From the NCBI GenBank assembly GCA_026874595.1, contig CM049315.1, forward strand, positions 1,308,501 through 1,372,500: DNA of 64,000 bases, given 5' to 3'. Positions 50,236 to 61,900 of the stretch are shown here, piece by piece. The stretch is from Sipunculus nudus. Its lineage: Eukaryota; Annelida; Sipuncula; Golfingiida; Sipunculidae. How positions within the stretch are numbered: the stretch's first letter is position 1; every line of letters begins with the position of its first letter. Under the pieces are notes generated by a model that was not told the DNA's origin, ran no database searches, and saw only the letters and a program-made list of their open reading frames with translations. A program made the position numbers and the translations under genes.

Positions 50236-50575
50236 TCTTTAACAGATTTGTCAGTGGGGCAGTTATCTCAGCGAAATTCTTACAGAACTTTCCATAGTAC
50301 CCGATCATGCCTAGAAATCTTTGTAAACCCTTTTTTGAGGACGGTCTTTGAAAATTCAATATAGCCTCGATTTTGGCATGGCTGGTTCTACATCACCTTG
50401 TCCTATGACATGGCCTAAATAAATTACCTTTGCTTTCCAAAAATCACTCTTTGCCAAGTTAATCCTAAGATTAACCTCCGCCAGTCTTTGAAAAAGTTTC
50501 TCTAATCTTTGCAAGTGTTCGACCCAAGTATCACTGTACACAATTAGGTCATTCCATGGCAATTTTTGTAGTAAT
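50236..50575 (-). pseudogene. Ty3/Gypsy pol remnant: C-terminal reverse transcriptase
   Basis: On minus: DLIVYSDTWVEHLQRLEKLF, then NLRINLAKSDFWK and YLGHVIG, typical of RT motifs E and the thumb. After a frame break, FLGMIGYYGKF and APLT lead to the insertion point of B4. The YxDD position is degraded (WND) and the sequence stops just upstream of it, so most of RT is missing. It belongs to the same element as 48390-48888. Confidence 0.88.
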
Positions 50576-51528
50576 TATGAAATTTACAAAGAAGGCCATA
50601 ACTTTGTTACTTTTGTATTAAAAAGGCTGACATAAACGCCAAAATGCATCAGAAGAAAGATATTTATTTTTAATAATATTTTCTACACACAAAATAATTT
50701 GCATATTTGGCTGTATGCAAATATATGCAAATGTTCTAGTCAAAATTCACATTTTTCACAACAAACATGTTCACAGTCCTCTGCTTTTTGTCAAATAAAC
50801 ACTTTCAGCTTTAACTTCACCTTGCTGGACAGGAAATGTAATATACAATAAATTTATGTTTGATAATCATTATTATTCATCTTATTTGCATCCAAATGAA
50901 TATTCATCGGACACTACCATAATGACCGTGTTCTTGATTTATTGGTCACTGCAGCTGTTATTGTCTACGATATATTGAATGGATGATTTTGTTAGGATGT
51001 AAGTTTCTATGGTTTCCTCTGTAATTTTCATAGCACATTATATATTTACCAAATATACAATTAAAATTTGCATATTAAATGAGACTATTTGCATAAATCT
51101 GAATAAATATCTATAATTTAGATCAAAATGTACACATTTATCTTTGAAAAAATAACTTCCAGCTTCTGAGGGGGCACATCCCCCCCCCCCTTTTCGCGCA
51201 GGCGTTAATATTGACCCTTTCGCGCCAATCATTCCCCCAATGAAAAAAAAAACTTCTACGCCAAAGGGGAGGGTGGGGGGTATATATCCCCCACACTTAT
51301 GCAAGGGAGGAGGGGATGGTCAATGTAATCCCCCTCCTATTCAGAGAATAATATTTATTTATTGGAAATAGAATATATTAATAATTAGTATTGTAGACTT
51401 TGGTTCTATTTTTGAGTTTACTGTAAATTATCATATATCTTAAGCTTAGAATTAATCTATACTTGAAACATGATATTTAAAACCTTAATAATGAATTGAA
51501 ATACATATTTGAAATGTGTTGCTCAGAA

Positions 51529-51530
<2 letters not shown>
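50576..51530. other. Intergenic stretch, nothing recognised
   Basis: AT-rich with a C-run at 51180-51191 and a G/C-rich segment at 51160-51345 (GGGGGCACATCCCC..., GGGAGGGTGGGG) that looks like a repeat edge. No gene. Confidence 0.4.
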
Positions 51531-51532
<2 letters not shown>

Positions 51533-51583
<51 letters not shown>

Positions 51584-51590
51584 TATAAGA
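51533..51590. repeat. (AT)n microsatellite
   Basis: Alternating AT from about 51534 to 51572, then ATATATATAAG. Confidence 0.9.
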
Positions 51591-52350
51591 AATATGAAAC
51601 TCAACAAATCGTAATCCTTTGACAAGTAACTTCCGACTTAACATCCAATGAGGTTGTAGGGAAACCTTTAAAAAATTGAAACAAGGACACAGTGAACCTT
51701 TTAGCGACTCGGTTAAAATATGCTTTTTGCACCATGAAAGTCCCGTTCTTCTAAATGTTTGAAGTATTGCATATTTCCCTCAGATCTGATACACAAATGG
51801 TTTCAACCATTACGACAAAGTAGCTTAAAATTGGTAACCTTGACTTCGATATTTAAAATCAGATCTGCCGATACATTTGCTTGTGTATCCCATAACTTTG
51901 GTACTATTGCATATTTACTATCCTTAATTGGGAACGAAACTTTTTTCAGCGATTTCTAGGAGTTCTTTCAAATCTAGTGACATTGATTTTCAAGGTCAAA
52001 TCTTAATGATTTTTTCCTCAGTTGGGGCCAAAGGGTAGACATTACATTTTTTTTTATTGCGAAAAGCAGCCATTCTTATATACACATATATCCTAATTAA
52101 AATGCAAAATGTTAACATTGTCCAAACCAGTTCCTCAGAAAACATATTCTTCTTTTTAACAATCTGTATAGACAAGTCATGACTGGATTCTGATATCATA
52201 TATGTGGGACAGCTCACTCAAGGTAGAATCTTATCGCATTTAGTGTCAAAGGTCAAAGCTCAGGGTCTAATGTGACGTCAGTCTCAGATGATGAATGCTA
52301 GGCTATAAAGTCATTTAAGTCAGCGGTGCTTCATGACCCTCGGGTCATTT
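51590..52350 (+). mobile_element. Highly diverged family B-like remnant
   Basis: It begins CTCAACAAATCGTAATCCTT, similar to the family B body (GGCACAAATCGTAACC), and ends GTCAGCGGTGCTTCATGACC, CTCGGGTCATTTATC, a decayed version of the family B 3' hairpin. The 5' terminus is not recognisable. Confidence 0.4.
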
Positions 52351-52711
52351 ATCTAAAACTTGAATGGCCAATTATGTTTATCACTGCACGTTATTTAATG
52401 TAGTAGGCACCTTTTGAATAAACTCACAATAATGTTGGTCAGCAACCTTAATAAGGAGTAATCAAAATCCTTTTTTTTACACTGCAACTAAAAAATGTAG
52501 ATCACCTTGACCTAATTTTGAGTATCTGTAGAGAGTTCCTCAGAATCTACCTGTTTCCTGGTCAAAAGCTTGCGATTCATTTCATGAATACCTTTAATCT
52601 GTTAACAGATCCATAACCAATAGGTCATCTTTGAAGTCATCGAACGGTCTGGGATATGATAAGAGATAACTTCAGTCAACAGTTCAGTCAAAACCATGCC
52701 GTGTCCATGCT

Positions 52712-52968
52712 CTACTGAATAGTTTTCTCGCATATCCATCCCTTTAGCTGACTGGGCAGCCAAGACTGAGTTTTCCATTTGAAATCTCCTCCAAGCATCA
52801 GGCCTACGTAAGGCTTCTGTAACGGCATATTGCTGGGTTCACCGTGGGCCCAGTTTGTGAAGGTTTCATCTATTGAGTGCCCCGTCACCGCCCACGCCCA
52901 TCGCCGATCGGCCACAAAATAAGAACCACATGTCCAGAAAAACGCCGAGGTGTTGGGTTTTAAACCGC
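52712..52968 (-). CDS. C-type lectin terminal coding exon (257 nt)
   Basis: Acceptor on minus ATTCCTTCCAG| (52969-52970), stop TAG at 52714-52712. Landmarks: FFWTCGSY, DRRWAWAVTGHS, ETFTNWAHGEPSN, YVGLMLGGDFKWKTQSW and WICEKTIQ. The positions where most C-type lectins have the inner cysteines (before the ..L..., and after W-x-D) read Y/V and W. A candidate minus-strand AATAAA lies at 52058-52053, which would make a 3' UTR of about 650 nt. Confidence 0.85.
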
Positions 52969-55900
52969 CTGGAAGGAATCGTGATATAAAGCATTTATAC
53001 AGGTGTCTTTCAACACATAAATTATACCTACCAACAATACCTGTAAAAACATTTTTGTTCGATTTAAACAAAAAAATATATTTAAATAAATAAAAAAAAA
53101 TCATAACTACACATTCATTTGAAGATCAAATGTGTTAAGACCTCTACTTAATGCGATTAGATCTGCATTTGAAATGCAAATACTTCCGGTTATTCAGCTA
53201 GCTTAGAGTGTTGTTCAATTGAATGATGTCAGATGTTGAAAAGCTGATTTCCCAGACTTGTTTTATGTTGATTCAGACCAGTGGACCATTTATATTATAC
53301 GAGGGTCGAACTTCTACGTGCTTTTAAGATTTTTGTTTAAAAAAAAATGGCTTCCGCAAGGAATAATATACTAGTATGACAGTTGCAGAGGTAATTGATG
53401 ATTGTCAAATTGATGATGGTATGATTCAGAAAAAAGATATTGAGATTTTTGCCATGGTAATTGAAATTTAAAAAAAATATAGTTTAACATTTAAACACAT
53501 TGAGTAAAATAAAACAAAATCTCTCTATAATAGTTTATTTAAATTATGAAGGAAAGAGAATATGGTCAATATCAGAAAAAAAATCTTAGTATAAAAATTA
53601 GGGTAAACAACACAGGTGGTGGCCTATCAGGAAGCAAACATATTATGTTTCAAAAGCGTCCCACGTGCTTCAGATACGTTAATAAAGAATCTCTGGTAAG
53701 GATGGGTTCAAGTTCGACTCAGTGTATTAAATTTCATACAATGTGTCATACAAACAAATCGAAAGCGATTACATATTGTCAAATACAAATCGCAACGTAT
53801 AACCTGGACGGGTTTGAAACCATTCCTGGTATTATTTATTATTGTATCCCTAGACAAAGTCGGGATACTATGGTTTCATGACGGTCCCGCAGCCGCTGAG
53901 AAATCTTGTGAGATAACTCGAAAAATATTTCACTGATCTTTTTCAAACTTTACATGTGTATAGATATAGGTAGGAGGAAGAAGTCTATTTTAAATGGGGT
54001 CATGACCTTTGCTAGGAGAGTGACCTTGACCTTGAATAATTCCATTTTGCTGAAATAAACACAAATTCTTAAAAATCTCAAGAAAACTTGTATGGATTAG
54101 TCCAGAAATCAAGGTGACCAAAGATCTTGGATAGCCTTTTGATTTGCAAGAAACTGGTGGGGCCATCTATTATCCTTTACTTGTTTTAACGCCTTTTAAT
54201 ACCACAATAATTCCCACTTGACAGTACTGTGAGCATTATAAGTCGAAAAATAATGGACAGATTTCTTTCATATTATGAACATGTAGAGAGATGGGTTATG
54301 GCATGAGGTCTTTTCAAATTTGGGTCAAATTTTACCATGAGAGTGGCCTAGACCTTGAATATTTCCATATTTGGTAAAAATCACACACCTCTTATGATAT
54401 CTCCAGGGTTGATAGCCATATGGATTTCAAACGTGACATATGTATGGCCTACCATTAAAGATAGAACCCTATAGGTTCTTGGGTCATGAGGTCAAAGTCA
54501 CTGGACTCACATCTTTAAAGACAGTGTGGGTGCATTTTAAGCCAAACTTTTCATCCCAGATCTTCCATCTTGAACATAAAGCTCACTTAGTTGATGATCA
54601 ATGTCAGTTTTGAGGTCACGAGGTCAAAGGTCAAGGCCACAGGAGCTATCTGTCAAAAATTAGATTCCAGATGATAATTCCAGCTTTTTTAGTGAACCTG
54701 TGAGCTCATGCGATGGTGTGGAGTCGTCCGGCGTATGTCGTCCGGCGTATGTCGTCCGTCGTCTGTACGTTAACCCATACTATCTTGAAAACGGCAAGAG
54801 TTAGCATCACAAAATTTTATGCAAAAAATTAGTCATCCTAAAAACTCTATCGGATTTTGCTTATTTTTTTTGGCGAACTGCATTTGAATAGATTTTATAG
54901 GGAAAAAGCTAAAAAGCTTTAAAAATCTTCTTCTCCGAAACTGTTCAGCCAAATTGTTCAATATTTCACAGAAATGATTCCTGGAATAATCTCTCTTAAG
55001 TTTGTTCGAATAGTTTAAGTTCGGTGATTCTGGCCGAGTTACAGGAAGTTGAACTTAGTCATCTGTAAAAAAATGCATACTAAAATGACAATCTCAGAAA
55101 TGGCTGGAGCGATCATCACCAAATTTTATGCCAATGTTGGTCACATGTGTCATATCTGAAATTGAGGTATTGGTGGCGCCAACTGCATCGGCCTTTTTTT
55201 GTACGGGGGTCATCAGTGCCTGTATCATACTGAGGGCTACAAAAAACTTCTTCTCTGAAACCATATGGCAAATTGTGTAATATCGCACAGAAATAATCTT
55301 AGGGTAGTGCTTTCTGAAGTTTGTTCAAATGGTCTCAGTTCAGTGACTTTTGGCTAAGTTATTAGAAGCTGAATTTAGTCATATGCCATATCAGCCCATT
55401 TTAGCTCAGTTGCTACAAAGATCTTCTTCTCAAAAACCACTGGGCTAAATTCTTAAATCTCAATTTAATTATCCTCAAATGTTGATAATTCATGTTTGTT
55501 CAAATGGTTTTGGTTCAGTGATTTTTGCTGAGTTATGGGAAGCTTAACTTAGTCATTTTGCTTTATTTTCCCATATGAGTTATAAACCTGCGAAACATTT
55601 TTTGACTGACGCCACTGAGGCCAATTTGTTTAATATTCAACAAGAATAATCCCCTTAATAATTCTTATAATAATTGTCTTTTATGGTTCCAAAGAATGAA
55701 TTTTGGCTGAATTATAAAGATTGAATTGAGTCATTTAACAATATATGTAAGCTGTGTAAAGCAGATACATATAGCCTGGCACCGGTTTATCAGCATCCGT
55801 TACATCATGCCTCTAGACATTTAGATTTCAGGTTATCTATGGTTAATATTGACAAGAATGTTTTTTAAAAGCTTTTAAAAAATGTAGATTTATGATTTTA

Positions 55901-58900
55901 GATATTCCTTATGCCAGGCAATGTTTACAATCACACGTATACAGCTCTCTGTGGGTATATAAAGACAGCTATACATGGATTATAAATAAATGGTATCCAT
56001 ACTCAACTTCATTCTAGATTTGCCATCAGTGAGATGTATCTGTATTATAATTTTGCATTCAACATGCATCTGTAGTAATTTTAGCGAACCTGTGAGACGC
56101 ATACTATTTCGAAAACGACAGGAGCTAGCATCATGAAATTTAATGCAAAAAATTAGCCATCTGAAAAACTCTGCATTTTCTTAGATTTTATTGAGAAAAA
56201 GTTAAAAAAAAACTTTAAAATCTTCTCCTCCGAAACGGTCTAGCCAAATTGTTCAATATTTCACAGGAATAATCTTTTATACCATCTCTCTCAAGTTTGT
56301 TGAATGTTGGCCGAGTTACAGGAAGTTGAACTTAGTCATCTGTCCAAAAAAGCATACTAAAATGACAATCTCAGAAACGGCCGGTGCTATCATCAACAAA
56401 TTTTATGCCAGTGTTGGTCACGTGAGTCATATATGAAATTCAGGTATTGGTGGCGCCACCTGCATTGACTTTTTTTGTACGGGGGGTCATTTGTGATCTG
56501 TACATTAACCCATAATTTCTCAGGAATAGCAGGATCTACCATCCACAAAGTTAATGCAACAATATGTCACATATCAAATGATGTGGAATTCAGCTAATTT
56601 TTTTTAATTTTTTTTTTTGCTATCTGCATTTACTTAGATTTTATAGGGGAAAAGCTGAAAAAACCTTTAAAAAGTCTTCTTCTTGTAAACGGTCCCGCCA
56701 GATTGTTCAATATTTTACAGAAATTATCCCAGATGCAAGCCCTCTCAAGTTTGTTCAAATGGGTTCGCATTTGATGAATTTTAGTGGAGTTTCAAGAATT
56801 TAAACAGTCATTTGGCCAAGTAAGCATACTGACATAGTAATTTCAGAAATGACAGAAGCTAGCATTACCAGGTATCGTGCCAATGTTGGTCACATGGCTC
56901 ATTCATATTTGAAGTTGCAGATTTTGTGGTGCCACCTACATTGACCTGTTTTTATGGGCAAAAACCTCATGATTTTAGCCTCTTTCAGCTTAAAATGTTT
57001 ATGATGAAACTGTCAACTGTCAATTGTTCAATTTTTCAGAAGAATTATCCTAGGACATGGTTCTTTCAATCATATCAGAAAAGCTTAAGTTGGTCTAATG
57101 GCAATTATTATGTCTAGTTCAAACTAAGGACTGCAAAACTGTTCTTCTACAAAATTATTGTTTCAATTATAACTTTTGTAACATTGCACAAAATAATTAT
57201 TCTTAGGTGGCCTTTGTTCAAGTTTACTTGAATGATTTTTGGCAGAATTATTGGACCTTTAACAGTGAAAGAACTGCATCTTTTATTGTTCTAGATATTT
57301 TTATAAAAAGTTTATGGATATGTCAGCTAGAAAAAAAAGCATTAAAGCCAAATTTTTTCAATATGTGCAAACATATTTACCAACAGGCCAAGATTGTGTC
57401 TGTATCTTTAAATAGGTTGAGAAACTGCCAGCTGTTTCAGATTTGGCAACAGATCAAGAGTTCATTCAGTGCAGCCAGATATAGGTCAAGAGTTTAATCA
57501 GTGCAGCCAAGCACAAGACGTGATCACCTCATGGGTGAAATGTGAACACATCAGGGCTGCCTATGGAGCTAATCTGTGAGCTACTATTTCAGATTTTTCA
57601 GATTTCAGACAGGCCAAAGGTCAGTCTGGGTCTATTTATAGCTTTGACAGACTGCCAGCTGTATCTGATTAGGCAACAGATCAAGAGTTCACTCAGTGCA
57701 GCCAGGTATAGGTCAGGAGTTTACTCAGTGCAGTAGCTGCATTCTATAAATAGCTTTGGCAGACTGCCCACTGCATCAGATTTGGCACCAAAGTTCAGCC
57801 TGAATCTATTTATAGCTTTGGCAGACTGCCAACTGTGTCAGACTATGCAACAGGTCAAGTGTTCACTCAGTGCAGCCAGGTACAGGTCAAAAGTTTACTC
57901 AGTTTAGCCAGGTGCAGGTCATGAGTTCAATCAGTGCAGTAGCATGAGCCAGCAAATTTGTCACCGTTCACTCATATTCACCTAAGCCTGGTCAGCCCCA
58001 TGCATCAGACTCAAGGTAAGTTTGATGGATTGGCCTGATATTATGACCTGTCTATGTGTCTTTGATGGCTTTCTCTTTCACAAGACAGGTGTCGCCACCT
58101 ACTATGACTTTTGCACAGTGTATGTGCCTGCTTATTTCTACAGAGGAATTTGATATATCAGCCTGAAATTGGGCATATTTATACATATCGAATAGCTTTG
58201 TCGTATACAAGACTGGTAGTGCCACCTACAATAATTTTTGCACAGTTTGTGTCCCTGCTTATTTCTCAGGAGGGGTTTGATATACCAGTCTGAAATTGGG
58301 CATATGTAAATATTTTTGATAGCTTCGTTGTATACAAGACTGGTGGTGCCGGCTACAATCTTTTTTGTGTTGTGTGCACCCATGCTAGAATTTCAGCAGT
58401 GATGTTTTTGTAATTGTTTTTATTCAAAATGTTTAGTACTTGCATTATTCATATACATGAGAAGTAATGGTCCAGCATTGAAGCATTATACCTGGTTAAT
58501 TTCTCAATGTACAGGTTCGCATTAGGCCTTGGTTTATGTATGGATTTCAAACTTGACTTATACATGTCTTATTAAAAAAGAAAGATTTCTATTGATTCTG
58601 AGGTCACAGGTCAAGGTCACCTGACACATCTTTGAAAAGATTGTGAAAGCATTTTCAGCCAAAGTTTTCATCTCAGACCTTTTACCATGCACATATAGTT
58701 CACCTGCCGATAGAGGAAGACCCCTATCTATTTTTAGGTCACAATGTCAAAGGTGAAGGTCACAGGAGCCTATTATATGTCTGAGGATACTAAAGCATCT
58801 CCAATGCCATAAATGTTTAGTTAAAAATGATCACTTTTAATGACTGCTACGAGCGAAATCTTAATTTAATGCAATTTCGCCCATATTATGACCATCCAGT

Positions 58901-61900
58901 CTCCTATTACCAATAAACAATAATATGTGGGAAAATTAGGTGAAAATGCAAACCCAACTTAAAAAATAAAAACCAATTGCATAGTACTTAATTTTACGAC
59001 CTCAGGATTTATCAAGAGTCTGTATAAAAATGTTCAAGTATATAAGACTTCCAGGTATCAATTAATTAATTAAAATCCCATACAGGTATTTTTATTAAGT
59101 ATGTTCATTTTTAACATGATGATTTCATTGATTTAAGGAATTTATTTGTTGCTTATTTTAAAAATTACATTAATAAAGTGATTTTTTTTTGGTTTTAATC
59201 AATAATTTTTTCTATTAATGTAGACCAAAAATTTCAGCACAATGTTAAAATGGAATGTTTTGTATACTTATAAGCTCAGCTGACTATAAGTTTCTGCATA
59301 CATTATGCACATGCCTTAAATTGGGTCAATGTTCCGTACATTGTTGAAGTTATTGGCTCATTCATAAAGTCCTTTGTCTAAAATCAGAAAATATATTTAC
59401 TTCCTTAATAAGATATTTGCTAAAGCCAGAGTATATGACTTTATTTAATCAAGATTCAATTATATACCAAAAATCAGAAAAGAATTTCATAATTTTTGTA
59501 AGTTAATAGCACAATTATAAAATCAGTACCTTAAATTTTCACTGTATGTACACATACTGATTTAACCTGTTTAAATCTGAAATTTAAAAATAAAAGCTCC
59601 AAAATTAGGCTAATAAATGTTTTTTTATGGGGGGGGGGGCCTCTTATTGTATTCACTTGCTTTGTCGAGTAACCCACTTTGGTCACATTCAGCCTAGGTC
59701 ACATTGTCAGGAATGAGGGTAGGGACCTCGACGGACGGTCCTAGTTCTATTGTTCACGGACCATCCGTGGGAGACGCGCATTTTACATTCAATCGAAGCC
59801 ATGCAGTCAGGAGAGATTTTCACGGTTTGAGTACGGCGACTGTGCTTTGAGGACAGATTCCCACGGCCTGCAAGGGCCTCAGCGCGGCATTGATACGGTT
59901 TCACTGCGGCAACATCAGGTAGCGTGAGGGATTTCTACGGTAAGCCACGGACAATATACGGATAATTGCTGAGCGAGGATGGATTCCCACAGGTAGGGCG
60001 GTATAAGAAAGGACTTTTAAGGGAGTGCTACGGGTTCTCACGATTGGCCAAGCACTGGTGGTCGTGTCGTAATCCTCTCGCGAAACAGGGAAGTCCATAC
60101 TCCGGCGCTGACGATCGACAAGGGAAGACTCATGTTCGTAAGTAGAAGGGACATGCACCGACAAGCACGGTGGCGTTAGCGTCGCGGTCCATCCACGGAT
60201 TGGCTTATCCGTGCTCATTCAAGACATCACCACGGAAGTTTTGAACATTTGAAACTTTTTTTAAATGTGTTGTTGTCTGACCAAAGGGCAGCAGCAATTT
60301 AAAATTGTGAATCAGCTTACTATGAATATATTCAGATATATATGCTATATTGCAAATTTATAACATTTATAAATAAGAAAATTAATGATGTAATGCAAAG
60401 AATGAGGATCTAATGCAAACATTTCTTCATTATTTCCTGGCCTCGGCAAAATATAAATAAAGTTATTAGTTCTGTTTGTCGATCTCTCTGTCTGTTTTAA
60501 AAATTTTATATTTATGATTAATTTTTTTTCTTTAAGCACTGTTGCCTTAAATTTCATATCCTGTGTGTATTTGCAGAGGTGTTGTAACTGTCACCTTTAA
60601 CCGCCCCCTAGGATCTAATTCAAACATATATTTTTGCCTCAGCAGACATAAAGAGCTCAGCTCTGTTTGTCCATCTCTGTTTATCCTTAGGTATATAATA
60701 AATATGAATAAACTTTTTCCTATAAGTACTGTTGAATGCTCCTCTCGCTCTCTCTCTCTCTCTCGTTCCAGACTTAATAATAACATTAACTCATTTTTGT
60801 TGGTCAAATGTATCCTTTTCATAACTCTGAGGCACATAATGTTTCCCCCCTTGTTGCATTATTGTATTCATGTATTACACAGTGCAATATTAAGTGTATA
60901 AGATTTAGTGTATGCTCATTTGAAAAATGATTTTTTTAATATGTTACAGCATTTTATTTCAGTTAATAAATTAAATCAGTTAATATCCACTTTCTCCATT
61001 ATACTATAATTGACAGGGTTCATACATACCTATGTTATTTTATGCATATATTACTGTGACATAGCTGAAATAATGATCCTTCCGTCTAGTAATATTTACT
61101 CATGAGAGACTCCTGCATCTACCGTGTAAGCCTGTATGTCTTCTGTACCATATCAGCCTGTACCTTACTTGTACCGTCTTACCTGAATGTCATTTGTACC
61201 GTCTTACCTGCATGTTATTTGTACCATCTTACCTGCATGTTATTTGTACCGTCTTACCTGTATGTTATTTGTACCGTCTTACCTGTATGTTATTTGTACC
61301 GTCTTACCTGCATGTTATTTGTACCATCTTACCTGCATGTTATTTGTACCGTCTTGCCTGTATGTTATTTGTACCGTCTTACCTGAAAATTATTTGTACC
61401 GTGTTACCTGTATGTTATTTGTACCGTCTTACCTGTATGTTATTTGCACCGTCTTACCTGTACTACTTGCACCGTCTTACCTGTATGTTATTTGTACCGT
61501 CTTACCTGAAAATTATTTGTACCATCTTACCTGCATGTTATTTGTACCGTCTTACCTGTATGTTATTTGTACCGTCTTACCTGTTTGTTATTTGTACCGT
61601 CTAACCTGTATGTTATTTGTACCGTCTTACCTGTATATCATTTGTATCATCTTACCTGTATGTTATTTGTACCGTCTTACCTGCAAGTTATTTGTACCGT
61701 CTTACCTGTATGTTACTTTTACCATCTTACCTGCATGCAATTTGTAACGTCTTACTTGCATGTTGTTTGTACCGTCTTACCTGTATGTTATTTGTACCGT
61801 CTTACCTGCATGTTATTTTTACCGTCTTACCTGTATGTTATTTGTATCGTCTTACCTGCATGTTATTTGTACCGTCTTACCTGTATGTTATTTGTACCGT

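Noticed and set aside
53546-53881. 111-codon open frame on plus (YGQYQKKNLSIKIRVNNTGG...)
   Set aside because: No recognised domain, lies antisense in the lectin intron, and has no splice or composition support.
59901-60218. 105-codon minus-strand frame in the GC-rich block
   Set aside because: Open frame is expected from high GC; the sequence is made of short degenerate ACGG repeats.
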